A stretch of DNA of 64,000 nt, taken from Flaccisagitta enflata. Its lineage: Eukaryota; Chaetognatha; Sagittoidea; Aphragmophora. Position numbers and translations under genes: made by a program. Below the pieces are notes generated by a model. The model ran no database searches and was not told where the DNA came from. It worked only from the letters and a program-made list of their open reading frames with translations. The DNA lies in assembly GCA_965153355.1 (NCBI GenBank), contig OZ231126.1, positions 76,880,001 through 76,944,000 on the forward strand, in the 5' to 3' direction. Shown piece by piece: positions 25,853-38,049 of this stretch. Position 1 is the first letter of the stretch, and the number at the start of each line of letters is the position of its first letter.

Positions 25853-26075
25853 TAGTTGCAGACACGCAACTCTATAAGAGGCTTTGTCCGTCCGTCGGTC
25901 CGTCGGTCCGTCCGTCCGTCGGTTGGTCCATCGGTCCGTCGGTCCGAGGACACAAGTGGAAAAGTGCGAAAATGTGTGTTATAGATTATTTTGTATATGT
26001 GAGAGGGGCATGGGGTATGGATAGGGGTATGATGCCCCTGCCCTGCCAACCCGTCCGCAACGATATTGTGTCCCC
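25853..26075 (-). mobile_element. Family H, reverse copy (GTTGC subtype)
   Basis: Starts with hairpin AGTTGCAGACACGCAACT, then ATAAGAGGCTTTGTCC, PyCGT-type repeats (CCGTCGGTCCGTCCG), and ends CCAACCCGTCCGCAACG..TTGTGTCC. The apparent protein frames on both strands are only this repeat. Confidence 0.7.
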
Positions 26076-26289
26076 GCGTCACTTGTTTTTGTTATAATGA
26101 CGGTAATTCGCCCCAGATTTTGCCCCGGATTTTGCCACGGTTTTGTTTTTGTTGGGTTTAATCCTGACAAATTCTTGCCATGACTTCATCGATGACTGGT
26201 AGCGTTAAAGAATTTCATATTTGATATCATTCAATATCATGGATGTATCCAGATGTAAAATGTCCACTGTGACAACAAAACCGCGGAAA

Positions 26290-26725
<436 letters not shown>

Positions 26726-27105
26726 TACGGAGGATCGCTGGACAATTGATCCAGTATAAAAAACAAAAAATTACCGTCATATCATTGCCAATGAGTAACG
26801 TTTAAATATCAAAAGTATGAATACCGAATCGAATTCAATATTGCACCAAATTCAAGGTAAGAAATGGCGGTAGATGCCAGTGCCAGTGCCAGCGTCAGTG
26901 TCAGCTTTCGTTGTTACCGTCGTCGTTGTGGTCATCATTTACATCATTCTTCAACCTTTTTTTTCTAAAAAGTTCAGAAGAGGTCTTTTGTTTTGCCGGC
27001 AAATTTCAACGTGCAATCACGCGTGGCGTTGCGGTCAACGTCAATTGTTTGTTTTTTGACAGTACCACATGACCAGCTAACAAGCTGAATAAAGGGCAAT
27101 GCCGC
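26726..27105. other. No gene seen
   Basis: A short CCAGTGCCAGTGCCAGCGTC repeat at 26876-26900. Nothing else. Confidence 0.4.
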
Positions 27106-27107
27106 GT

Positions 27108-27185
27108 TTTTATTTCGTGCACGTGACTCCCCTCGTCCGCCCGTCAGTCGGTCAGTCTGCCCATCCATCCATCTACACCAGTTTA
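27108..27185 (-). mobile_element. Family H 3'-end fragment
   Basis: TTTCGTGCACGTGACTCCC, then CGTCCGCCCGTCAGTCGGTC and CATCCATCCATC. Degenerate hairpin plus Py-CGT repeats. Confidence 0.4.
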
Positions 27186-27451
27186 CTCGTATTTTGTAAA
27201 GAGAAAACATCTCAATGCTATCTACTTTGTCCGTGGGGGAGTCCCCACTGCTTCTTTCTAAATTACTTTCTCTACTATACATTGATCTTTTGTTCACACA
27301 ACTAGTTTGTTACCATGTATAGAACAGTTTGTTTTTTTTGTGCGTCAGTCTGTTCGATCGAAAAAGACATAAAAGAATGAACAAAAACAAGTGGCACTAA
27401 ACTGGACATCTGTACGTTTAGATTTTCACCCTCAAAATGGCAAAAGTTATG

Positions 27452-28035
27452 ATAAGTCGCAAAAGCGTTTGATGGTCAGCGGAACACACTGGTGATGCCC
27501 CAATGTAAGTGTATGTGAAAATCAGAAGGTGAGAAAGACAGCGGTGAATCTTTTAGTCAAGTCACAAACCTTTGGGCTAAAATTTTGGCCACAAAGTTGG
27601 GATTTGGGCCTTATGGTTGGGATTTTCGCTTCAATGTGCGAATTTCGATCTTGAGGCTGGGATTTAGATCGTTAGGCTGGGCCTCTAGGCAGGTGTCCGA
27701 ATCTTGAGGCTGAGATTTGAGCCTCCAGGATGAGATTTGCCTTTTGGGCTTTGAGGCTAAGATATACGCCTTATGGCTCAGATTGGGATTTTGACTTCGG
27801 GGCAGGGATTTGAGCATTGATGACGGAATTTGGGCTCTGCCTCTAAGGCTGGGATTTGGGTCTCAAGGCTTGGAGCTAAAAGCTTGGGCCAAAAAGCTGG
27901 GAATTGAGCGTCCAAACTAGTATTTGAGTTGAAGGTGGGGGGATGTAAGAGAAGGGAAGAAAGAGGAGAAGAAAGAGAGATTTTCCATATGTGGAAGCGT
28001 AGGTCATCCACTCCTGAGGGGTCGCTGCCCAAAAA
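27452..28035. mobile_element. Family Q copy with long 20-bp core
   Basis: 5' extension GTCGCAAAAGCGTTTGATGG then TCAGCGGAACAC. A core of degenerate GAGGCTGGGATTTGGGCCT units at 27565-27915. Right arm at 27980-28032 ATTTTCCATATGTG..CGTAGGTCATCC..GAGGGGTCGCTGCCC. The left GGGCAGCGG arm is not recognisable. Confidence 0.6.
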
Positions 28036-28049
28036 CCACTGATTTTACG

Positions 28050-28206
28050 AAAAAAGATAGACGAATGGACTGACCAATAAAGGAATGGACTGACTGTTGG
28101 ACAGAAGGAGGGACAGATGGATAGTGGAGAGCGTTGTTGGTCCAATAGATGTATGGTTGAACAGACCAACAAAGGAACTTCTAAAGTCGCGTATCACGCT
28201 TGAGGG
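28050..28206 (+). mobile_element. Family H degenerate copy
   Basis: Interior GGACTGACnnTnnGGACAGA units, then ACAAAGGAACTTCTAAAGTCG with CGTATCACGC in the hairpin position. A second partial end (CCGCCCAACTGTCCGCGACC) at about 28245-28265 is inverted and may be a separate copy. Confidence 0.45.
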
Positions 28207-28319
28207 TGTATTTTTGTAGTATTAGTCTTGTGGTACTGCATCCGCCCAACTGTCCGCGACCGATGCCCTTTGTAGGGCTTGATCATATATTTGTACAGGA
28301 TAAAATCTGGTTGTTACTT

Positions 28320-28855
28320 TCTGGGCAGCGGCCCCAAAGGGCCGATGTCCTGTAGGACACGGGGGTGAATTTCCTTACGTCCGTCTGTCCGTATGTACGT
28401 ACGTCCGTATGTACGTATGTACGTCCCCCCCCTGAACCTTCTCAATTCTCAAATTTCCATTGAATAACATGGAAAAATGACAAAATGCAAACTTCCCATT
28501 GAATAACATGGGAAAATGACAACTTGCAAACTTCCCATTGAATAACATAAAAAATTTACAAACAATAGAAAAATGCACATTTTCCATCAAATGATATGGG
28601 AAATTGAAAAAAAAAAGAATGCAAAATAGTAATTGAATAACATGGAAAATTAACAATAAATTGTAGAAAATACATAGCTCCCATTGAATATCATAGAAAA
28701 TTGCCTTTAAGGCCTGAAATTTGCCTTCTCAGGACGTAAGGAAATTCACCCCTGTGTCCTACAGGACATCGGCCCTTTTGGGCCGCTGCCCTGCTCTCAC
28801 CCCACCTCTTCAGTTGACCACTCCAAGCAGGGCATCGGGTACCGCTGACCATGTG
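28320..28855. mobile_element. Family Q copy, subfamily B
   Basis: Left arm TGGGCAGCGGCCCCAAAGG..CGATGTCCTGTAGGACAC..GGTGAATTTCC, right arm its inverse at 28731-28797, then CCTGC..GCAGGGCATCGGGTACCGC and TGACCAT. The core is made of about five units around CCCATTGAATAACATGG..AAATGACAA. Subfamily B differs from A (2013-2466) by TGTCCTGTAGGACA in place of TGACCTATGCTTTCACA. Confidence 0.7.
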
Positions 28856-28865
28856 CAATCCTTGG

Positions 28866-29497
28866 CACTACCAGCCAAAACACGGAATGAGTTGAGGTAG
28901 AATGATTGTCTCTCACTTTGATAGTTTTTGGGTCATTGTAGTGTGTACAATATGAATCTAAAAGAAAACTAAATCACTTTTGGGCCGCTTTTTGAAATAT
29001 ATGCAAAAATGGTGTAAATTTAGTGCATTTTTCATCATAACTCTTTGAGGTGATCCTTTCTGGTATTTTTGACTGCAGATTCAGATTCAGCGAGTGCTTT
29101 GCGGTTCGTTTGATATGTCACACTGTATATTTTTGAAAGAGAAATGAAAAATTAATTTTTTCATCATATTGCTATAAAATACATTTATTTTAAATGATTT
29201 TATAAAAAAATAAGCTTTTACTTTTTTTCAAAAGTATATAGTGTAACATATCAAACGAACCGCAAGCCACCCGCTGAGTCCAGATCTGCGGTCAGAAATA
29301 CTAAAATAAATCATCAAAAAGAGTTATTATGAAAAATGTACTAAATTTGTACCATTTTTGTATATATTTCAAAAAGCGCCCCAAAAATGATTTAGTTCTT
29401 TTTAGATTTGTATTATACACACCACAAGGACTCAAAACCTATCAGAGTTGTAGACGATCATTTCAAGTCAACTCATTCCGTGTTCTGGCGGACAGTG
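28866..29497. mobile_element. 632-bp foldback with CACT termini (CMC/Chapaev-like candidate)
   Basis: Left CACTACCAGCCAAAACACGG, right inverse of CACTGTCCGCCAGAACACGG, flanked by TTGG on each side (28862-28865 and 29498-29501). Inverted homology continues through GGAATGAGTTGA, CGGTTCGTTTGATATG / CATATCAAACGAACCG and AAGTATATAGTGTAAC. CACT ends with a 4-bp duplication are known in Chapaev-type CMC transposons. No transposase is encoded. Confidence 0.6.
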
Positions 29498-29524
29498 TTG
29501 GATGACTTGTTACTGTATAACGCA

Positions 29525-29525
<1 letters not shown>

Positions 29526-29603
<78 letters not shown>

Positions 29604-29610
29604 TCTCTCA
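29526..29610. repeat. (CT)n microsatellite
   Basis: Pure tract with a CCC interruption near the end. Confidence 0.95.
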
Positions 29611-30000
29611 TGCGAATTAGAATTTGCTGTTCACTGCGTCATCATCAGTAAAGCCAATATTCATTGAATAATTCATGCTAATATCCATTTTTCGACAGCC
29701 TTGATTTTCACGTCTCATCGTCATCCTCTGCATGGTTGCCTTCAGTACTTTTACTCAATTTTTTTTTCTTTATACAGTAGCTTCGTCTAGACTTTAGATA
29801 ACGGGGGCTAGCAATGTGGAAAAACAAATGAAGCTAGGGAAGCGATATTTAGTTCATAGACTTTTCAAAGAAAGCTTAATTTGCCATGATAGCTGGTTGC
29901 CATGGAAACACATTTCCATGTATTCTTGCTGAAATATCAATATTTTGAGAGATTTTTCTAGGGAACATAGCTTAAAATCAAATTTGCTACAACTTTCCCA

Positions 30001-30120
30001 CAGTATGTTCTGTAAGAATGTCGCTCGTTTGGCTGTTGCAGGGGAGCGTATCCAATGGATATCTAGGTGCGACAACCCCTAGCAACCGCTAAATTAGCGT
30101 CATTCTTACAGAAAATACTG
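30001..30120. mobile_element. 120-bp miniature foldback
   Basis: CAGTATGTTCTGTAAGAATG at 30001 pairs with CATTCTTACAGAAAATACTG ending at 30120. TA follows on the right, CA precedes on the left. It lies just past the inner end of the giant element's left TIR. Confidence 0.5.
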
Positions 30121-30479
30121 TAGGAACTGGAAAAGTTGTATATCCATTTGACTTTTCAAAAATCAAGTTTGGCCAAATTTGTGAAAAGTGATTTCTAAGC
30201 ATCAAGAGCTTGTCAGCCCGGGGAAAGCTGGGAGGTAAAAAACATTATTCACATTGTCTCACAGCAAGTTAAATGAAATTGGATATAAAGGAATGAGACG
30301 CTCCAAACTTTTGGGGTAAAATAGAATCCTATCAGTAGTTTGAAGGAGAAGAAGACAAAGTTAATTGGCTATTTGTTATGAGACAAATTTGTTTTGTCTC
30401 AGTTAACTTATAAGTAAGGAAAAGTGAGTTTAGTTTGGGGTATCATATTTTGAGACACTTGAAATAAAGTTTGAGACAA

Positions 30480-31440
30480 AGTGAATATGACAGATAGCTT
30501 AAAACAAACAGAATCATGTCAAACAACTGTCCATAGTATGTACCAGTGTCACACCTTCAAAACCTATACAGTGACACCCTGCTAAAACAGAACTTAAATG
30601 GACTTATGTCCAGCCATAAGAGATAGAAAATCATAGTCCTTCCATTTTCAGGGTTTCACTGTAGTGGATCTGAGACAATTTGAATTTGATATAATGTATG
30701 AGACAAAGTGAATATGACAGTTAGTTTGAGGCAAAGTACACATTACGTCCCGTGAAGCGCCCCAAACTTAGACTATGGCTCTCACCAATCTTACCACAGT
30801 TGAGGCTTGGTAAAAAAATATTCCATGCAAAATTTTGGGCCTCTGAGATAGCAGGAACCTTCGTCAGGGTGAGGTTGAAGTTTGTATTGGATTAGCATTG
30901 GAATCAATATTTCTATTATGCAAATTTTGTCTCTGCCATAGGTTTCTATGGAAACTTCATGGTCACCCTGACAATGGTTCCTGCTGTTCCAGAGGCCTGA
31001 AATTTTGCATGGGATGTTTTTTTACCAAGCCTCAACCATGGTAAGATTGGTGAGAGTCAGCGTCGAAGTTTGGGGCGGTTCATGGGACGTAGTACACATG
31101 ATGGCTGGTTTGAGACACTTGATAAACAATTGTTGGGTTTGGGACAAAGTGAATATGATAAATAATCTGGGACAAATAAGATCATGTCAAATAACTATCC
31201 ATAGTATGCAGTTCAACCAGTTTCACAGCTTTGAAACCTATACAGTGAAATCCTTCTAAAACAGGCCTAAAATAGACTTAAATCCACTCATAATAGATAA
31301 CAAGTCATAGTCTATTCATTTTCAGGGTTTCACTGTAATGGATCTGAGACACTCGAAATCTGATACTTGGTACAAGACAACGTGGAAAGGACAGTTGGTT
31401 TGAGACAAAGTGCATATGATGGCTGGTTTAAAACACTTGA
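30480..31440. repeat. Two diverged copies of a block of about 650 bp
   Basis: AATCATGTCAAACAACTGTC..CCATAGTATG..CTATACAGTGA.A.CC..TTTTCAGGGTTTCACTGTA..GGATCTGAGACA occurs at about 30510-30680 and 31184-31350. The copies share GAGACAAAGTGnATATGA with the 402-bp array further right. Confidence 0.6.
30744..31091. mobile_element. 348-bp foldback with 8-bp target duplication
   Basis: TIR TACGTCCCGTGAAGCGCC / rc TACGTCCCATGAACCGCC, extending about 120 bp inward (TCTCACCAATCTTACC, GAGGCTTGGTAAAAAAA, CAGGAACC). GTACACAT at 30736-30743 and 31092-31099. The paralogous block at about 31405-31435 carries the site uninterrupted (GACAAAGTGCATATGATGGC), confirming insertion. An 8-bp duplication is typical of hAT-type elements. 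Confidence 0.7.
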
Positions 31441-31589
31441 AAACAGATGAAGGGTTTGATTGACATGGATGTAAATGGAGCGAGACATAAGACATCTGAT
31501 CAAAAAATGGAGTAAAAATCATCATAATTTCAAACACAAATTTGTTTTGTCACAACAATTGACTTCTATATAAGCCTGACCTAACCACC

Positions 31590-34500
31590 AATTCAGATTG
31601 TCCCAAAACATGTTACCCCCCATATAGCATTATTGACGTAGATTTTGATAGGGTGAGACATGGAAAATCTGACTTGGAATTTTAGTTGATTCTTTCTCCA
31701 TCGCTTCTAAGTCAGATATTTTATGTCTCACTCCATTAAAACCTATGTAAACCCAACCCTAACAACCTATTCAGTTTGTCCCAAAACATGTTACTCCCCA
31801 AAACACCAGAAAAATCAAGTGAGTTCACGAGAAGGTATGTAAGTAGTAAGTAGTGAAAAGTAAGTGGGTTTAGTAGGGGTATGATGTTTTGAGACAATTT
31901 GAATACAGATGTAGGGTTTGGATTACATAGATATCAATGGAGTGAGACATAAAAAATCTGACTTGGAAATGAGGGAGAAAAAAATCTACTCAAATTCTAA
32001 GTCAGATTTTTTGTGTCTTACTCTATTGAAATCTATGTAGACCTAACCCTAACAGCCTATTCAGATTGTCCCAAAACATGTTACCCCCCCAAAACACCAG
32101 AAAAATCAAGTGAGTTCATAAGAAGGTATGTAAGTAGTGAGTAGTGAGAAGTAAGTGAGTTTAGTAGGGGTATCATGTTTTGAGACAATTTGAATACAAA
32201 TGTAGGGTAAGCATTACATAGATTTTAATGGAGTGAGACATAAAAAATTCGACTTGGAAATGAGGGAGAAAAAATCTTCTCAAATTCCAAGTCAGATTTT
32301 TTGTGTCTTACTCTATTGAAATCTATGTAAACCTAACCCTAACAACCTATTCAGTTTGTCCCAAAACATGTTACTCCCCCAAAACACAAGAAAAATCAAG
32401 TGAGTTCACAAGTAGGTATGTAAGTAGTTAGTAGTGAGAAGTAAGTGGGTTTAGTAGGAGTATCATGTATTGAGACAATTTGAATACAGATGTAAGGTTT
32501 GGATTACATAGATTTCAATGGAGTGAGACATAAAAAATCTGACTTGGAAATGAGGGAGAAAAAAATCTACTCAAATTCTAAGTCAGATTTTTTGTGTCTT
32601 ACTCTATTGAAATCTATGTAGACCTAACCCTAACAGCCTATTCAGATTGTCCCAAAACATGTTACCCCCCCAAAACACCGGAAAAATCAAGTGAGTTCAT
32701 AAGAAGGTATTAAAGTAGTGAATAGTGAGAAGTAAGTGAGTTTAGTAGGGGTATCATGTTTTGAGACAATTTGAATACAAATGTAGGGTAAGCATTACTT
32801 AGATTTTAATGGAGTGAGACATAAAAAATTTGACTTGGAAATGAGGGAGAAAAAATCTTCTCAAATTCCAAGTCAGATTTTTTGTGTCTTACTCTATTGA
32901 AATCTATGTAGACCTAACCCTAACAGCCTATTCAGATTGTCCAAAAACATGTTACCCCCCCAAAACACCAGAAAAATCAAGTGAGTTCATAAGAAGGTAT
33001 GTTAGTAGTGAGTAGTGAGAAGTAAGTGAGTTTAGTAGGGGTATCATGTTTTGAGACAATTTGAATACAAATGTAGGGTAAGCATTACATAGATTTTAAT
33101 GGAGTGAGACATAAAAAATTTGACTTGGAAATGAGGGAGAAAAAATCTTCTCAAATTCCAAGTCAGATTTTTTGTGTCTTACTCTATTGAAATCTATGTA
33201 AACCTAACCCTAACAACCTATTCAGTTTGTCCCAAAACATGTTACTCCCCCAAAACACAAGAAAAATCAAGTGAGTTCACGAGTAGGTATGTAAGTAGTA
33301 AGTAGTGAGAAGTATGTGGGTTTAGTAGGAGTATCATGTATTGAGACAATTTGAATACAGATGTAAGGTTTGGATTACATAGATTTCAATGGAGTGAGAC
33401 ATAAAAAATCTGACTTGGAAATGAGGGAGAAAAAAATCTACTCAAATTCTAAGTCAGATTTTTTGTGTCTTACTCTATTGAAATCTATGTAGACCTAACC
33501 CTAACAGCCTATTCAGATTGTCCAAAAACATGTTACCCCCCCAAAACACCAGAAAAATCAAGTGAGTTCATAAGAAGGTATGTAAGTAGTGAGTAGTGAG
33601 AAGTAAGTGAGTTTAGTAGGGGTATCATGTTTTGAGACAATTTGAATACAAATGTAGGGTAAGCATTACTTAGATTTTAATGGAGTGAGACATAAAAAAT
33701 TTGACTTGGAAATGAGGGAGAAAAAATCTTCTCAAATTCCAAGTCAGATTTTTTGTGTCTTACTCTATTGAAATCTATGTAGACCTAACCCTAACAGCCT
33801 ATTCAGATTGTCCAAAAACATGTTACCCCCCCAAAACACCAGAAAAATCAAGTGAGTTCATAAGAAGGTATGTTAGTAGTGAGTAGTGAGAAGTAAGTGA
33901 GTTTAGTAGGGGTATCATGTTTTGAGACAATTTGAATACAAATGTAGGGTACGCATTACATAGATTTTAATGGAGTGAGACATAAAAAATCTGACTTGGA
34001 AATGAGGGAGAAAAAAATCTACTCAAATTCTAAGTCAGATTTTTTGTGTCTTACTCTATTGAAATCTATGTAGACCTAACCCTAACAGCCTATTCAGATT
34101 GTCCCAAAACATGTTACCCCCCCAAAACACCAGAAAAATCAAGTGAGTTCATAAGAAGGTATGTAAGTAGTGAGTAGTGAGAAGTAAGTGAGTTTAGTAG
34201 GGGTATCATGTTTTGAGACAATTTGAATACAAATGTAGGGTAAGCATTACATAGATTTTAATGGAGTGAGACATAAAAAATTTGACTTGTAAATGAGGGA
34301 GAAAAAATCTTCTCAAATTCCAAGTCAGATTTTTTGTGTCTTACTCTATTGAAATCTATGTAAACCTAACCCTAACAACCTATTCAGTTTGTCCCAAAAC
34401 ATGTTACTCCCCCAAAACACCAGAAAAATCAAGTGAGTTCACGAGTAGGTATGTAAGTAGTAAGTAGTGAGAAGTAAGTGAGTTTAGTAGGGGTATCATG

Positions 34501-34990
34501 TTTTGAGACAATTTGAATACAGATGTAGGGTTTGGATTACATGGATTTCAATGGAGTGAGACATAAAAAATCTGACTTGGAAATGAGGGAGAAAAAAATC
34601 TACTCAAATTCCAAGTCAGATATTATGTGTCTTACTCTATTGAAATCTATGTAGACTTAACCCTAACAGCCTATTCAGATTGTCCCAAAACATGTTACCC
34701 CCCCAAAACACCAGAAAAATCAAGTGAGTTCATTAGTAAGTATGTAGGTAATAAGTAGTGTGAAGTGAGTATGGTAGGAGTATCATATTTTGAGACAATT
34801 TGAACACAGATGTAGGGTTTGGATTACATAGATTTTAATAGAGTTAGACATAATAAATCTGACTTGGAATTTTAGTTGATATTTTCTCCCTCAATTCTAA
34901 GTCAGATTTTTTACGTCTTTCTCTATTGAAATCCTTGTAAACCTAACCCTAACAGCCTATTCAAATTGTCCCAAAACATTTCCCCCCCCA
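31590..34990. repeat. 290-bp satellite, about 11 copies, with internal hairpin
   Basis: CCAAAACATGTTAC recurs at 31781, 32071, 32361, 32652, 32942 and on to 34973, spaced 290-291 bp. Each unit holds an inverted repeat with arms of about 42 bp (ATAGATTTCAATGGAGTGAG..ATCTGACTTGGAA, then the inverse) and ACCTAACCCTAACA. Two unit types (CATAAGAAGG and CACGAGTAGG) give a three-unit higher-order period of about 870 bp (32402 and 33275). Confidence 0.9.
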
Positions 34991-35075
34991 AAAGAGGGGG
35001 TTAGGGTTAGGTTAGGGTTAGGGTTAAGTTTAGTTGGGTGAAGGTCTAGGGTTAGGGTAGGAGGGTTAGGGTCAG
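34990..35075. repeat. Interstitial telomere-like GGGTTA tract
   Basis: Several imperfect GGGTTAGGGTTAGG runs, then GGTCTAGGGTTAGGGTAGG. Opposite in orientation to the CCCTAA motif inside the preceding satellite units. Confidence 0.7.
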
Positions 35076-35084
35076 TTGTTTGAT

Positions 35085-37500
35085 ATGATTTTATTTGTCT
35101 CAAACTAGCTTTCATACTCATTTTGTCTCAACTATCCATCATATCCGCTAAGTCTCTGACCAACTGTCATATTTACTTTTAATTTTTTGATATGATTCAC
35201 TTTGTCTCAAACTAGCTGTCATATTTACTTTGTCTCATACTAAAAATCAAATTCAAATTGTCTCGGTTCAGCTTCAGTAAAACCACAAAAATGAAAGGTC
35301 ATAGAGTTTTTATTTAATATGGTCAGATTTATATCACTTTTGGGTCTGTTATAGTAGAGTGTCACTGTATAGCATGAGACAGTGCATATAACTAGTATGA
35401 GACAAAATGAATTAGACAAGTAGTATGAGACATAGTGAATATATCAAGTAGTTGAGACAAAGTGAATCTGACAAGTAGTATTGGATATAGTAAATATGAC
35501 AAGTAGCGTGAGACAAAGTGAATATGATAAGTAGTATGAGACAGTGTAAATATAGCAATTAGTATGAGACATAGTGAATATGCGACATGAGACATAGTGA
35601 ATATGAGACATGATACATATTTTATTTACTTTGTCTCATAGTAAAAATCAAATTCAAATTGTCTCAGATCATCTACAGTGAAACCACAAAAATGAAAGGT
35701 CATAGAGTTTTTATCTAAAATAGTCAGACTTATATCTTTTTTGGGTCTGTTATAGAAGGGTGTCACTGTAGAGCATGAGACAGTGCATATAACTAGTATG
35801 AGACAAAGTGAATTTGACAAGTGGTATGAAACAAAGTGAATATATCGAGTAGAATGAGTCAAAGTGAATATGACAGGTAGTATAAGTTATAGTGAATATG
35901 ACAATTAGTGTGAGACAGAGTGAATATGACAAATAGTATGAGACAGTGTAAATATAGCAAGTAGTATGAGACAAAGTGAATATGAGACATGAGACATAAT
36001 GAATATGAGACATGATACATGTCATATTTACTTTGTCTCATACTAAAAATCAAATTCAAATTGTCTAAGATCATCTACAGTGAAACCTTAAAAGTGAAAG
36101 GTCATAGAGTTTTTATCTAATATAGTCAGATTTGTATCACTTTTTGGTCTGTTATAGTAGGGTGTCACTGTATAGCATGACACAGCGCATGTAACTAGTA
36201 TGAGACAAAGTGAATTTGACAAGTAGTATGAAACATAGTGAATATATCAAGTAGTTTGAGACAAAGTGAATATGACAAGTAGTATCAGATATAGTGAATA
36301 TGACAAGTAGTGTGAGACAAAGTGAATATGACAAGTAGTATAAGACAGTGTGAATAAAGCAAGTAGTATGAGACAAAGTAAATATGAGACATGAGACATA
36401 GTGAATATGAAACATGATACATGTCATATTTACTTTGTCTCATAGTAAAAATCAAATTCAAATTGTCTCAGATCATCTACAGTGAAACCACAAAAATGAA
36501 AGGTCATAGAGTTTTTATCTAATATTGTCAGATTTATGTCACTTTTGGGTCTGTTGTAATAGGGTGTCACTGTATAGCATGAGACAGTGCGTATAACTAG
36601 TATGAGACAAAGTGAATTTGACAAGTAGTATGAAACATAGTGAATATATCAAGTAGTATGAGACAAAGTGAATATGACAAGTAGTATAAGATATAATGAA
36701 TATGCCAAGTAGTGTGAGACAAAGTGAATATGACAAATAGTATCAGACCGTGTAAATATAGCAAGTAGTATGAGACAGAGTGAATATGAGACATGAGACA
36801 TGGTGAATATGAGACATGATACATGTCATATTTACTTTGTCTTATACTAAAAATCAAATTCAAATTGTCTCAGATCATCTACAGTGAAACCACAAAAATG
36901 AAAGGTCATAGAGTTTTTATCTAATATAGTCAGATTTATATCACTTTTGGGTCTGTTATAGTAGGGTGTCACTGTATAGCATGAGTCAGTGCATATAACT
37001 AGATGAGACAAAGTGAATTTGACAAGTAGTATGAGACAAAGTGAATATATCATGTAGTATGAGACAAAGTGAATATGACAAGTAGTATGAGATAAAGTGA
37101 ATATAAAAAGTAGTATGAGACAAAGTGAATATGACAAGTAGTATGAGACAGGGTGAATTTGACAAGTAGTATGAGACAAGGTGAATATGACAAGTAGTAT
37201 GAAACAAAGTCAATATGACAAGTAGTGTGAATATGACAAGTAGTTTGAGACAAAGTGAATATGAGACATGAGACATTGTAAATATGAGACCTGAGACACA
37301 GTGAATATGAGACATAGTGAATATAAGACATAGTGATTATAAGACATAAGACATAGTGAATCTGAGACATGAGACATATTGAATATAAGACATGACACAT
37401 AGTGGATATGAGACATTAGACTTAGTAGATATAGTGAATATGAGGCATAACAAATTTGAGAAATAGTGAATATGAGACATAGTGAATATGATGTGTAATG
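35085..37500. repeat. 402-bp satellite, five copies, with 27-28-bp subrepeats
   Basis: TGTCTCATA.TAAAAATCAA recurs at 35231, 35632, 36034, 36436 and 36839 (spacing 401-403 bp). Each unit ends in six to ten subrepeats of the type GTATGAGACAAAGTGAATAT + GACAAGTA. The last copy is longer and degrades to GAGACATAGTGAATAT after 37250. The minus-strand frames are repeat artefacts. Confidence 0.88.
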
Positions 37501-38049
37501 AGACATTTTGAATGTGAGATGTTATAGGACCTAGTAAAAACGGTAAAGGAAGAGCTATGATGAGACAAAGTGAATAGGAAACTTAGTGAGACCACTCGAT
37601 AAGAGACAGTTGGTTTGAGGAACAAAGAGACAAAGGGAATTTAATAGAAGGAGACAGGAATCAGGAATGTAATTTCAATGCCTTTGGGTCTATGTCTCAG
37701 GTATGTCTCATAGTCTCAAGTTTTGTCTCAAATGTCTCAGCTTTCAGAGCTATTGTCTCTTGGTTTTGCATTGAAACGCGTGGGAAACTTGAGACAAAAT
37801 CGTGTTTTGGAAAGTTGTAGCAAATTTGATTCTAAGAAATGTTCCCTCAAAAAATTTCTCATAACATTAATATTTTAGCAAAGATACATAGAAATGCGTT
37901 CCCATGGCAACCTGCCATCATGGGCAATAAAGCATCCTTTCCTTAGTCTATATTTCAAATATCACTCCCCTAGTTTTATTAGTTTTTCTACAATGCTTGC
38001 CCCGTTATCTCAAGTCTAGACGAGATCTACTGTATATCATTGTCACCGT

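Larger units (their letters stand above)
29775..38032. mobile_element. 8.26-kb TA-flanked giant foldback unit carrying satellites
   Basis: Outer inverted repeats of about 224 bp: left 29775-29998, right 37809-38032. Matched blocks are CAGTAG..TCGTCTAGACTT.AGATAACGGGG, GTGGAAAAAC / GTTTTTCTAC, GGTTGCCATGG.AACnCATTTC, and AATCAAATTTGCTACAACTT. TA (in fact TATA) lies outside both ends. Identity is roughly 75-80% by eye. The interior has no transposase frame but holds the 290-bp and 402-bp satellites, telomere-like DNA and two smaller foldbacks. Whether it moved as one unit is inference. Confidence 0.65.

Noticed and set aside
31590-37500. CRISPR-like or gene-cluster interpretation of regular repeats
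   Set aside because: Repeat periods of 290 and 402 bp are continuous satellite units with no spacers and no sustained frame.
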